This document shows positions 19,167 to 27,430 of a stretch of 64,000 nucleotides of DNA, piece by piece. A model generated the notes under the pieces. That model made no database searches. It worked only from the letters and a program-made list of their open reading frames with translations, and was not told the DNA's origin. Every line of letters begins with the position of its first letter. The first letter of the stretch is position 1. The position numbers were made by a program, and so were the translations under genes. The DNA is taken from assembly GCF_009497775.1 (NCBI RefSeq), contig NZ_CP031012.1:2356001-2420000 (forward strand), given 5' to 3'. The DNA comes from Alcaligenes faecalis. Its GTDB lineage: Bacteria; Pseudomonadota; Gammaproteobacteria; Burkholderiales; Burkholderiaceae_B.

Positions 19167-20165
19167 CTAGCGGGCCAGAATATCCACCGCCGTCCCATCC
19201 GGGCGTGGCTGCACCTGCACCGGCACGATATGTGGCAAGGCGGCCAGGAAAGAAGCCGGGTCGTCGATATTGAATACGCCAGAGACACGCAAGCCAGCAA
19301 TCTGGGGATCTGGCACCACCAGACGTTGGGCGCTGTAGCGATTCAGCTCCTGAACTGCATCAGCTAGTGACGCCCCTCGGAACACCACCTTGCCCTCGCG
19401 CCAGGCCACGGAATTTTCGACATCCGTGCCTTTGCCTGAACTGAGATGATCAGGCTTGGTAACACGCGCCACATCGCCGGGCCGCAGCATGGCAACCTGC
19501 CGACGCCACCAGGGACCCGCGCTCACTTCCACCGAGCCCTGCAAGACATCAACTGAAAAAGCCTGATCGATACGGCGCACATTAAATTGCGTACCCGTCA
19601 CTCGGACAGCACCGCTCTCCATCTCGACCACAAAGGGCGTGCCTTGTGTGCCATCCACCTGGAAAAACACTTCACCCTGCTCCAGGCGAACCGTGCGCTG
19701 ATGTCCATAAAGTGCGACCGTCAGGCTTGTATCGGTATTGAGCAACAGAGTGGAATCGTCTGGCAGAACAATCTCGCGGCGCTCGCCATGAGCCGTGGCA
19801 AATTGCGCCTGATACTCGGGGACAGCACGCCAGTGCATGGGGTCAATAGCGGCAACCGTCAGTGCAGCCACACAGGCAACTCCCAGGCTATAGCTCCAGA
19901 ATGCGCGGCGTGATGGCTTACGATCCACAGCCGGCCCTTGCGCCCTGCCAAGTTTTTGCACTTCGCTTTTGGGCAGCGAAGCCGCCATGCTCCAGATGTA
20001 CTGGACCTGCTGGTAGTGCTGTTGATTGTCCGGGTCCGCCTGCTGCCACTGCTCAAAGGCGACCCGTTCTGCCGCCGTAACATCGTCCGACTGCATGCGC
20101 TCGTACCAGTACGCCGCCTGATCGCGCGGGTCGGTCAAGGTAGCGGGATCTATCCTGTCAGTCAT
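19167..20165 (-). CDS. fecR: FecR family anti-sigma/sigma regulator
   Basis: Inner-membrane regulator of 332 residues that passes the signal from the receptor's STN domain to the FecI sigma factor. The cytoplasmic N-terminus has the DUF4880 motif (DQAAYWYERMQSDDVTAAERVAFEQWQQ), one transmembrane helix lies near 90-110 and a periplasmic FecR domain follows (HGERREIVLPDDSTLLLNTDT, VTGTQFNVR). The C-terminal end is STN-like. The frame is open to 20198, but the ATG at 20165 follows a GGAGGG site, so the longer form is rejected. Confidence 0.93.
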   Translation of the reverse strand: MTDRIDPATLTDPRDQAAYWYERMQSDDVTAAERVAFEQWQQADPDNQQHYQQVQYIWSMAASLPKSEVQKLGRAQGPAVDRKPSRRAFWSYSLGVACVAALTVAAIDPMHWRAVPEYQAQFATAHGERREIVLPDDSTLLLNTDTSLTVALYGHQRTVRLEQGEVFFQVDGTQGTPFVVEMESGAVRVTGTQFNVRRIDQAFSVDVLQGSVEVSAGPWWRRQVAMLRPGDVARVTKPDHLSSGKGTDVENSVAWREGKVVFRGASLADAVQELNRYSAQRLVVPDPQIAGLRVSGVFNIDDPASFLAALPHIVPVQVQPRPDGTAVDILAR

Positions 20166-20245
20166 GATCGTCTGCCCTCCAGGAGCAGGGCAAAACATGC
20201 CCTCTTATAAGACAAGACGCTTGATGGCACCGAAGTCCTGAGCGA

Positions 20246-20752
20246 CTAGTGAGCATTTTTATATAACTGATCTTGTAAATGGCGCAAGGTACGCATCATA
20301 TAGCGCTCGACCATATTACGAGAAACCCCCATCTTCTCGGCTATTTCAGCATTGGACAAGCCGTCGGCCTGACGCAACTGAAAGGCAATCTGGCAGGCCT
20401 GGGGGAGCTCATTCAACGCGGCCAACATCCTGCGTGCCATTTCATCGGCCTCATACCAATCATGCGTACTTGAGGCAGTCGGGTGGTTTTCTTCCGGCAA
20501 AGCATCCAGCGATTGGGTCTGACGTACCTGTTCCGCACGATAAATGCTGATGGCCCGGTTCGAGACAGCGCGTTGAAAATAGTAATGCTCATGATCACGC
20601 AATACCGCCGTGTCCTGCTCCAGCATTTTCAAGGCCACATCCTGAAGCGCGTCTTCGGCATCCTGCCGATTGCCTGACTTGCGCGCCCATGAACTCACCA
20701 GCTTGCTGTAATGAGCGAGCCAGCCTTTCTTGGGCGTGGGTGGGCGAGACAT
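20246..20752 (-). CDS. fecI: FecI-like ECF sigma-70 factor
   Basis: Extracytoplasmic-function sigma factor of 168 residues from the ATG at 20752. Region 2 is seen in SGNRQDAEDALQDVALKMLE and YYFQRAVSNRAIS. Region 4 carries the helix-turn-helix LSNAEIAEKMGVSRNMVERYM. It lies 80 bp upstream of fecR and its receptor, the usual FecI-FecR-FecA order. The frame runs open to 20797, but the extension overlaps the candidate Fur box and lacks homology. Expression is expected to be Fur-repressed in iron-rich conditions. Confidence 0.93.
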   Translation of the reverse strand: MSRPPTPKKGWLAHYSKLVSSWARKSGNRQDAEDALQDVALKMLEQDTAVLRDHEHYYFQRAVSNRAISIYRAEQVRQTQSLDALPEENHPTASSTHDWYEADEMARRMLAALNELPQACQIAFQLRQADGLSNAEIAEKMGVSRNMVERYMMRTLRHLQDQLYKNAH

Positions 20753-20790
20753 GACAAATGCGAGGGGATTGGATCGTGGAACTCGCCATA

Positions 20791-21219
20791 TTAACAATAA
20801 TTCTCATTTCGATATACAAATATGTAACCCTGTCGTACTACCCCCTTTGTTTTTCGTAGTTCCTGCAGAGCGACGGCCCAAGGCGCAAACTGCTCCGGTC
20901 CGCACAGATAGCCAAGCGGCGCTTCCAGGACCGATCTGGCTTTTCTATGCCAACGTACCGCCCCTGGCGCTACTGCCGGACAAAACCTCAAGGGCTGATC
21001 GCTTTCATCCAGAAAGCAGATATCCAGAGCCTGGCGCATTCCCCATAGATGAACCGCTCTGCAAGGCCGCAGCCACACAGCAGTTGCGAAACCCTTGTTT
21101 TGTGGCAGTGCCTTCCAGCCACGCCAACGGGTCCAAAAAGTATGGGCATCGAATAAATACAGGGGCTGGAGTTGCGCCTGTCGCAGCGGCTGTTTGATCA
21201 GTACTGATATGGACATCAC
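20791..21219 (-). CDS. DUF192 family protein at end of tad operon
   Basis: Protein of 142 residues with the DUF192 pattern: an ATAVWLRPCRAVHLWGM segment, the core ALDICFLDE and the closing ARSVLEAPLGYL. DUF192 proteins are small beta-barrel proteins of unknown function, usually exported, but no signal peptide is visible here. The start is GTG at 21219 or ATG at 21216; a GGGAGG site fits both. It begins one base after the tadC stop, so it belongs to the pilus operon. Its 3' end overlaps the candidate Fur box of fecI. Confidence 0.75.
   Translation of the reverse strand: MMSISVLIKQPLRQAQLQPLYLFDAHTFWTRWRGWKALPQNKGFATAVWLRPCRAVHLWGMRQALDICFLDESDQPLRFCPAVAPGAVRWHRKARSVLEAPLGYLCGPEQFAPWAVALQELRKTKGVVRQGYIFVYRNENYC
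20794..20812 (-). promoter_or_regulatory. Candidate Fur box upstream of fecI
   Basis: On the minus strand the site reads TCGAAATGAGAATTATTGT, a good match to the repeated NAT(A/T)AT hexamers of Fur boxes. It lies about 42 bp before the fecI ATG. It also encodes the last residues of the DUF192 gene of the tad operon, so the operator sits inside a coding end. Confidence 0.65.
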
Positions 21220-21220
21220 C

Positions 21221-22081
21221 CTAACCTCCCCCTGCCAGCCAAGGGCCTAACAGGCTCATCGCAATCACCAAGAACGTGCAGGGAAAAATGCACACGACCA
21301 AAGGGGCCAGTAGATAAACGGGCAGCTTGAGGGCTCTTTGCTCGGCTTCCAGGTGTAAATGACTACGCAGTTTTTCTGCTTGAGAACGCAGCAACAAGGC
21401 CAAGGACAAGCCCGTGTCCTGCGCCAGCTCCAAAGACAAAGCCAACTCCTCCAATTCTGCCTGCCTGAAGCTTAAAGCGACATTGCGCATCGCCTGCGGC
21501 AAACGCCGTCCTGCCCGAACTTCGCCCTGCACCTTGTTCAAGCTGATCAGCAGGCTTCCTTGCGGTACAGCCTCCATTGCACGCGCCCAGGCCTGCTGCA
21601 AACCCAACCCGGATTCGACAGCCAGCACCAGCAGGTCCAGAAAGAATGGCAGGTCCCGGCGGCAACGGGAATGATGCTGACGCTGCAGTTTTCTTCCCCG
21701 TGAGATAGCTTGCAATACGCTAAGGAAGAGACCTGTCACAGCCAGCCCTGCAAGCTCCATCAATGAAGCCCCTTGAGTCAACAAGAAAGCACTGACAAGG
21801 CCTGTGAGCAATCCAGTCAAGGCCACACGTTTGCTTAAACCCCCCCGTACCTCTTGCGCATACGAACCCCACAATCGCTCCGGCCACTCATGCACAAAAG
21901 GCAGGGACAGGCAGAGATTAAGGACTCTGGAAAACGGGGCTTCCCAAGCCTGCCAGGCCGCCTGCTTCAAACTGCTGCCTCCTTGCAGCAAAAGCAGATA
22001 ACGGCCACGCCAAGCCCACAGAAAGGCGACCAGGAACAAGGCTGCACTCAAGGCAGAGAGCAGCCAGATCAGTGTGAGCAT
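21221..22081 (-). CDS. tadC: TadC-like pilus assembly platform protein
   Basis: Type II secretion F-domain inner-membrane protein, 286 residues. It has a pair of N-terminal helices, a cytoplasmic GspF helical domain (LPFFLDLLVLAVESGLGLQQAWARA, GRRLPQAMRNVA) and a C-terminal helix pair (VYLLAPLVVCIFPCTFLVIA). With TadB it forms the platform on which CpaF acts to polymerise Flp. The open frame reaches 22162, but the ATG at 22081 with a GAGGGGAGGGG site just after the tadB stop is the sensible start. Confidence 0.92.
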   Translation of the reverse strand: MLTLIWLLSALSAALFLVAFLWAWRGRYLLLLQGGSSLKQAAWQAWEAPFSRVLNLCLSLPFVHEWPERLWGSYAQEVRGGLSKRVALTGLLTGLVSAFLLTQGASLMELAGLAVTGLFLSVLQAISRGRKLQRQHHSRCRRDLPFFLDLLVLAVESGLGLQQAWARAMEAVPQGSLLISLNKVQGEVRAGRRLPQAMRNVALSFRQAELEELALSLELAQDTGLSLALLLRSQAEKLRSHLHLEAEQRALKLPVYLLAPLVVCIFPCTFLVIAMSLLGPWLAGGG

Positions 22082-22083
22082 GA

Positions 22084-22929
22084 TCACCCCTCCCCTCGCA
22101 GAATCACTTGCATCCACCACAGCCCCATCACCAACATGGCCACCAGCGTTCCCGCCACCCAAACGCCCAATGTGTTGAACCAGGCTTGCTCAAATGCCGT
22201 GGTATCCAGAAGGTACAAAGCCCCCGCCACAAAACCCGGTAGACAGAACATGATTCGTGCCTGCAAACGAGCCTGGGCAGTCAAGGCAACTATCTTGTCC
22301 TCGATAGTCAGCCGCGCTCGAATGGTTTGCGCCAGTATCTTCAAACGCTCCCCCAGCCCCGCCCCCGTACTCTGGCCCATCTGCAAGGCACTGATCAGCA
22401 TGGCCAGTTCTGCCACCGGCACTCGATCCAGAAGGTCTTGATATGAATCCTTGGCATTCAGCCCCAAGCGCTGCTGACGCAAGAGCAAACGCAGCTCTTG
22501 CCCCAAGGGTGCTGGCAAGGATTGAGACAACTGCTGCAAAGCCGCTTGCAAGGCCAAACCTGCTTGCAGGCTCAAGGCCAACGACAGCACAAAGTCCGGC
22601 AGTTGTCGTCGTAGCGTTTCCAGACGTCGGCGTGCCATCCAGCGCAGAAGTACTAAAGGCGTTACCGCCGCCAGCAAGGCCACAATCGCAGCCAGCCAGA
22701 AGGACTGCATCAGCCACCATGCCGTCAGAAAGATCAGAGGCAATAAAGCCCAGGCTCCAAAAGCCAGATACTGGCTGCTCACAAATACAAAATGCGACTG
22801 CAAGCTTTGCTCGGACTGCTTAAGCAATTGCTGCCCATAGCGCGTGGCAAGATGCTGTCCTGAACGCAGCAACACATACGCCAACGCAGTGGTGCTCAAG
22901 ACGATCAGCAAGATACTTAGAAGTCTCAT
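22084..22929 (-). CDS. tadB: TadB-like pilus assembly platform protein
   Basis: Type II secretion F-domain protein of 281 residues and partner of TadC. It has a leading helix, helices near 50-90, the GspF cytoplasmic domain (LPDFVLSLALSLQAGLALQAAL, MGQSTGAGLGERLKILAQTIR) and two C-terminal helices. The ATG overlaps the TGA of cpaF in an ATGA junction. Two bases separate it from tadC. Confidence 0.92.
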   Translation of the reverse strand: MRLLSILLIVLSTTALAYVLLRSGQHLATRYGQQLLKQSEQSLQSHFVFVSSQYLAFGAWALLPLIFLTAWWLMQSFWLAAIVALLAAVTPLVLLRWMARRRLETLRRQLPDFVLSLALSLQAGLALQAALQQLSQSLPAPLGQELRLLLRQQRLGLNAKDSYQDLLDRVPVAELAMLISALQMGQSTGAGLGERLKILAQTIRARLTIEDKIVALTAQARLQARIMFCLPGFVAGALYLLDTTAFEQAWFNTLGVWVAGTLVAMLVMGLWWMQVILRGEG

Positions 22930-24578
22930 GCTTGCCCCTCTGCGGGGGAAACATGCTCGGACCGCAAGCCACTGGCAGCAAAGCCAAACTCCGGGCGATA
23001 GCTGTACAAGGTTTGCAATTGAATACGTTGCGCCTCGATGCCGGTCACCTCCACAATCTCGTGCACCAAGCGCTTGCCATCGGGCAGACGGCTGAGCTGC
23101 ACAATAATGTGCAAAGCCCGCGCAATATGCTCTCGCACAACCAGCAAAGGTAAATCCAGGCCTGCCATCAGCACCATCCCTTCCAGACGGGACAAGGCAT
23201 CACGAGGTGTATTTGCATGCAAGGTCCCCATCGACCCTTCGTGGCCGGTGTTCATGGCCGACAACATATCGAAGGCCTCTGCGCCCCGACACTCTCCCAC
23301 TACGATACGGTCTGGCCGCATGCGCAAGGCTTGTCGCAACAGGCTCCGTATATCCACCTGCCCCTGACCTTCTGCATTCGCAGGCCGGGACTCCAACGCT
23401 ACCCAATTGCTGTGCTGTAGCTGCAACTCGGCCGCGTCTTCCAGGGTCACGATTCGTTCGCCAGAATCAATGCAGGTGCTAAGCACATTCAGCAGGGTGG
23501 TTTTCCCCGTACCGGTTCCGCCCGAGACCAGAATATTGCAGCGCCGCCGCACCGCCTGTTGCAGGAAAGCGGCCATCTCCGGTGACAAGCTGCCCGTCTG
23601 CAAAAGATCCTCCAGCCCCAGGCGTCGTTTGGGGAATTTGCGTATGGTGACGCAGGTTCCCTTGACCGCAATGGGCGACAGTACGGCATGGAAACGCGAG
23701 CCATCCGCCAAGCGCCCATCCACTGCGGGCGAGCTGATATCCAGCCGCCTACCCAAGGGAGCCAGGATACGGTCAATAATCGCCCGCAAGGCCGACTCAC
23801 TGCTGAACACCAGGGGATGCGCCTGTAGCCGCCCCGCCTGCTCAACAAATACCCGGTCGTAATGGTTGACCATAATTTCCGAGACCGAGGTATCGGCCAA
23901 CAAGGGCTCCAGAGGTCCCAAACCCACTGCCTCGGCGCAGACGCTGGCTTGCAGCCTGGCCTGCTCATGCTTAGGGACAGCGCATTGGGCCTGGATCAAA
24001 CGGCCCAAGCAATCAAAGGCTTCCTGCTCCAACTGTTTGTCTGTCACGCGGGACAAATCCCGGCGCTCCAGTTCCAAAGCGCTCAACAAAGCTTGATGCA
24101 GTCGTTGCTGTTCTTGCCTGAACAGTTCATTGTCGGATACGGGTAGATCTGCTTGTCCAGGAGTGAAAAAGCCTTGCCCGCCTTGTGCTGGCTGTCGAGA
24201 TTCCTCCATCGCAAAGGACTGTGGTGTTGAGGTTTCCGGTGGATTTCCCAAGTCCGAAACGGCCGTATCACTTAGGAGCTGAACCTTCTGCCCAAAACCG
24301 GCAATCCGCAGCTTGAACCCACCCAGTGCCAGCACGTCACCCAAGCGCAAGGGCCCATCGTCATAGACCCGTTTGCCGTTAAGCTGCACGCCCGTCAACG
24401 AGCCATGATCCTGGATGTACACGGCCCCCGCTCGCTCCAGCAAACTGGCATGCTGACGCGCGATACGCCACGATGGCAGAACAACATCACAGGCAGGATC
24501 ACGCCCTATCAAGGCCGGCAGACTGACAGTGCAGGGGCGCGTCGTCCCCAGCTCCGACTCAAGCTCAAGGTTCAACAC
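22926..24578 (-). CDS. cpaF: FHA-domain-fused CpaF/TadA pilus ATPase
   Basis: Secretion ATPase that powers Flp pilus assembly, about 550 residues. Its N-terminus is an FHA phosphothreonine-binding domain (about 20-95, with IGRDPACDVVLPS and HGSLTGVQLNGKRV). A linker of about 60 residues follows, then the CpaF core: EIMVNHYDRVFVEQAG, Walker A (SGGTGTGKTT), the Walker B region (RPDRIVVGECRGAE) and the histidine box (GHEGSMGTLHAN). Typical TadA/CpaF proteins lack FHA. The GTG at 24578 has a GAGGTG site; a GTG at 24590 gives four more residues. It overlaps the secretin gene by 14 bases. Confidence 0.92.
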   Translation of the reverse strand: MLNLELESELGTTRPCTVSLPALIGRDPACDVVLPSWRIARQHASLLERAGAVYIQDHGSLTGVQLNGKRVYDDGPLRLGDVLALGGFKLRIAGFGQKVQLLSDTAVSDLGNPPETSTPQSFAMEESRQPAQGGQGFFTPGQADLPVSDNELFRQEQQRLHQALLSALELERRDLSRVTDKQLEQEAFDCLGRLIQAQCAVPKHEQARLQASVCAEAVGLGPLEPLLADTSVSEIMVNHYDRVFVEQAGRLQAHPLVFSSESALRAIIDRILAPLGRRLDISSPAVDGRLADGSRFHAVLSPIAVKGTCVTIRKFPKRRLGLEDLLQTGSLSPEMAAFLQQAVRRRCNILVSGGTGTGKTTLLNVLSTCIDSGERIVTLEDAAELQLQHSNWVALESRPANAEGQGQVDIRSLLRQALRMRPDRIVVGECRGAEAFDMLSAMNTGHEGSMGTLHANTPRDALSRLEGMVLMAGLDLPLLVVREHIARALHIIVQLSRLPDGKRLVHEIVEVTGIEAQRIQLQTLYSYRPEFGFAASGLRSEHVSPAEGQA

Positions 24579-25935
24579 GAAACACCTCACTATCGGGTTC
24601 TACCCATTGCGACCAAGCTCCTCGCCCTGCCCCCTTGGGGACAGCACGCACGGGGGTGTTCAAGCGTGGAGCATCGGGAAAAGTCTGGTCCAGCCACTGG
24701 GCAGCATTCGCCTGCCGAGCCAGCAAATCAGGATGTTCTGCCGCTACCAAAGTCGGAGTCACAAATACCGCCAATTCCGTTTCCTGCCGGGCAAAACGCT
24801 CGGAACGAAACAAGGCGCCCAACACAGGCAAACTGGCCAGCCCCGGCAAGCGGTCCACATGCCGGGACTCTTCCCGCGAGATAAACCCTGCCAGCACCAG
24901 CGTCTGCCCTGAGCGCACATTGAACTCGGTCGAGGCTCGTCGGGTTTTCAAGGACGGCCCGGCAGGTTGGGACAAGCTGGCATCAACGGAGCTGACCTCC
25001 ACCTCAATCTGCGAACGCACCAGCCCACCACGCTCAACTCGCGGCACAATGCGCAGCGACACACCGTAGGGTTTGAAACTGGTCTTGCTGTTTCCCTTGT
25101 CGTCCGTGGTGGTGTAAGGCAGCTCGCCCCCGGCCAGAAACTCGGCTTGGGAGCCACTACGTGCCAATAACTGCGGCTGCGCCAGCACCACCGCATGCCC
25201 TTCCTGTGCCATGGCCTGAACACGAGCAGACATCAAGGCACCAACGCCAAAGAACGCCGCCCCCTGCTTGGCAGGGAATGCCAAAGGCAAGACCGCTTCG
25301 CCCGGCCTGTCCAGAAACTGATGAGTGGCCGCATCCCAGGCCCCGCCCATACTCAAACCGCCCTGGGAGCTGCCGTCCCAACGCACACCCAGCTCCCGCA
25401 GGCTGTTGCGCGGCACCTCGACGACCTGCACATCCAGCAAGACCATAGGCTCCCAACCATCTTGCTGCGTGAAATCCAGCAGTTGAGGATGCTCCTGGCT
25501 TAAGGCCTGAATGCGTTGCTTGTCCTGATCGCTTAAGCCTTCTCCTTCCAGCACCAGCTTGCCGCCCAGCTCGCTGATACGTAGTTCGGGAATGCGCTCC
25601 AGCAAGCTACGTAGCTCCGCCAAAGTTTGCCTATGGTTTTCTGGTGACACCTCAACTTGGTAGGACTGGCTTTGCCCCGAATGGGACCAGACTTGCACCA
25701 CGGTGCTACCCGTCTTGCGTGCAAACAGAATAAGCTCACCCGATTCCGTGGTGACGGCATGCACAATATCACCATCCCCTACTGCCACCCGCTCTACCTG
25801 CGTGTCAGGCAGAACCATCAACTCACCCACTTGCAGCCCCAGGCCCTGAGCCTGACTTTGCAGGCTTGCGCCAAACAAGGCACCAGACAACAAGCTCACT
25901 GCGGCCCGCCTGGGCCAATAGCGATTTCTACTCAT
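24565..25935 (-). CDS. cpaC: CpaC/RcpA-type pilus secretin
   Basis: Outer-membrane secretin of the Tad system, 456 residues from the ATG at 25935. It has a signal peptide (to about SQAQG), a pilus/secretin N-terminal domain (LPDTQVERVAVGDGDIVHA) and a BON-like segment. The secretin core includes VLLDVQVVEVPRNSLRELGVRW, a gate region and the ending RLPGLASLPVLGALFRSERF. It forms the channel for the pilus. The frame is open to 25977, but the ATG at 25935 overlaps the cpaB stop by four bases. No pilotin gene is adjacent. Confidence 0.93.
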   Translation of the reverse strand: MSRNRYWPRRAAVSLLSGALFGASLQSQAQGLGLQVGELMVLPDTQVERVAVGDGDIVHAVTTESGELILFARKTGSTVVQVWSHSGQSQSYQVEVSPENHRQTLAELRSLLERIPELRISELGGKLVLEGEGLSDQDKQRIQALSQEHPQLLDFTQQDGWEPMVLLDVQVVEVPRNSLRELGVRWDGSSQGGLSMGGAWDAATHQFLDRPGEAVLPLAFPAKQGAAFFGVGALMSARVQAMAQEGHAVVLAQPQLLARSGSQAEFLAGGELPYTTTDDKGNSKTSFKPYGVSLRIVPRVERGGLVRSQIEVEVSSVDASLSQPAGPSLKTRRASTEFNVRSGQTLVLAGFISREESRHVDRLPGLASLPVLGALFRSERFARQETELAVFVTPTLVAAEHPDLLARQANAAQWLDQTFPDAPRLNTPVRAVPKGAGRGAWSQWVEPDSEVFRVEP

Positions 25936-26813
25936 GGCTGCTGCCCCATAGAAAAGCTGTCCGGCATATCCAGCCAACCCAGGCGCTCCACTTCTGCCTG
26001 TCCAAGTTGCCCAGCCGGTCTGTTGCCGTACAAAACCTGTACAGGCTGTTTGGGGCCTGCACCCGGCCCCAGCCCCAGAATGTCGGCCAGCTCGCCCCGC
26101 ACGGCAGCCTGATGGGGCGTATGGTCATCCGGATTGCGTAGCAAGGCGCTGATGCGTCCATGCTGTCTGGCCGCCAGCAACTTCAAGGCATCGTCCGGCC
26201 CTACGTCCAGCGTCAAGGTGGTGTAGGCATCCTTATCTAACCGGGCCGAGGCTGAACCTTCACCTGACTTTTGCCCCGTTGCCAAGACAAGCACAGACTG
26301 CAACAAGGGAGCCGTTACCCGCCGCTGCCTGTCGTCAAAGCTGACATAGATATCAATCAAATCCCCAGGCCGAATCAGACCCGATACCGAACTGATTGCA
26401 TCCACTGGCACAGTCAGCGCACGCCTGCCGGATAACAACTGCTGTGAAAACGGGCTGCTGACTGCCTGCACATGCGCCTTGCTGATCAAGTCTCCCGCCC
26501 GCAAAGGCTGGCTTAATACCTGCCCTAATAGATTCTCAAACTGCGCCACATCCCAGCTGTCACTAGGCACCAGTTCAGCAGGAAAAGCACGAGCAGCCAG
26601 ATGCTCTGCTTGCAGCACCGTTCCTGCTGCCAGACTGGACGCGGCCACCACCCTATCCAACTGCACACGATGCGCAGCCTGCCGCAGAGCTTCTTCCTGC
26701 CGATCCAGATAACGACTGCTGGTCCCGGCTGCCATCAAACCAGCCAACAAGGCCAGAAGGCCAAACCCTGCGCTGGGATGACGACATAGCCACAAGAGTT
26801 TTACCCGAATCAT
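25932..26813 (-). CDS. cpaB: CpaB/RcpC-type pilus assembly protein
   Basis: Periplasmic, membrane-anchored partner of the secretin, 293 residues. One N-terminal helix (about 14-31) is followed by a SAF-type domain (about 55-120, ASSLAAGTVLQAEHLAARAFP, with QPLRAGDLISKAHV). The RcpC core follows (RRALTVPVDAISSVSGLIRPGDLIDIYVSF), typical of Flp pilus assembly CpaB. It shares four-base overlaps with both neighbours. Confidence 0.93.
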   Translation of the reverse strand: MIRVKLLWLCRHPSAGFGLLALLAGLMAAGTSSRYLDRQEEALRQAAHRVQLDRVVAASSLAAGTVLQAEHLAARAFPAELVPSDSWDVAQFENLLGQVLSQPLRAGDLISKAHVQAVSSPFSQQLLSGRRALTVPVDAISSVSGLIRPGDLIDIYVSFDDRQRRVTAPLLQSVLVLATGQKSGEGSASARLDKDAYTTLTLDVGPDDALKLLAARQHGRISALLRNPDDHTPHQAAVRGELADILGLGPGAGPKQPVQVLYGNRPAGQLGQAEVERLGWLDMPDSFSMGQQP

Positions 26814-27430
26814 GAGGCCTCCTTTTCACAGGCACGGCAGATCAGGAGCAAGTAACGCTGCTGCTCATGCTCCAGTTCCATCACATCCAGCTCGGCTGGG
26901 CCTTTGCGCCAATAACGCTCGCCCGCCTCCGCCCCCCAATCCTTGCGACGCAGATCGGCTTGCCATCCAGGTTCGGCCATCAGCAGCCAGCTTTGCACTT
27001 GCCCTGGCTGTTCGTGCTGCCACAAGACAGCACCGGCGATGGGAGCTGTTGACCAAAGAGATGAGGGGTGAGCAGCCTGACTTTGCTCGGAAACGCTTAA
27101 CAAACCCGACAAGGTAGGAGCCTGTATATCCTCCAGCCACAAGACGCAGTTCCTGCCATCTCTGGCACGCAGAAATACCCATTGCCCGTCCACTCTGATG
27201 GCTCCGTAATGTGCACCACAGAAGACTTCCAAACGAGAAGCCAAAGTCTGCGCGTCCAGGTCTGTACTCAGACCCCAGCTATACACAGGTCCAACATCAG
27301 TCTGTGCCGTTTGCACTTGATCCCACTGAACTTGGGAATCCTGCAAAGGTAGGAGCAAGGGCTGCGTTTTGGCCGGCACAGGGCTGAGCATCAGCAAAAA
27401 CAGCAAGAGCAAAGCTAGTAGCTGTCTCAT
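26810..27430 (-). CDS. Unknown exported protein in tad operon
   Basis: Hypothetical protein of 206 residues. It starts with a clear signal peptide (RQLLALLLLFLLMLSPVPA, cleavage near 21) and then has no recognised domain. The mature part is rich in Trp (about nine) and has four cysteines, two as CRAC near the C-terminus. It overlaps the TadE-like gene and cpaB by four bases each, so a role in periplasmic pilus assembly or secretin function is inferred from position only. Confidence 0.7.
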   Translation of the reverse strand: MRQLLALLLLFLLMLSPVPAKTQPLLLPLQDSQVQWDQVQTAQTDVGPVYSWGLSTDLDAQTLASRLEVFCGAHYGAIRVDGQWVFLRARDGRNCVLWLEDIQAPTLSGLLSVSEQSQAAHPSSLWSTAPIAGAVLWQHEQPGQVQSWLLMAEPGWQADLRRKDWGAEAGERYWRKGPAELDVMELEHEQQRYLLLICRACEKEAS

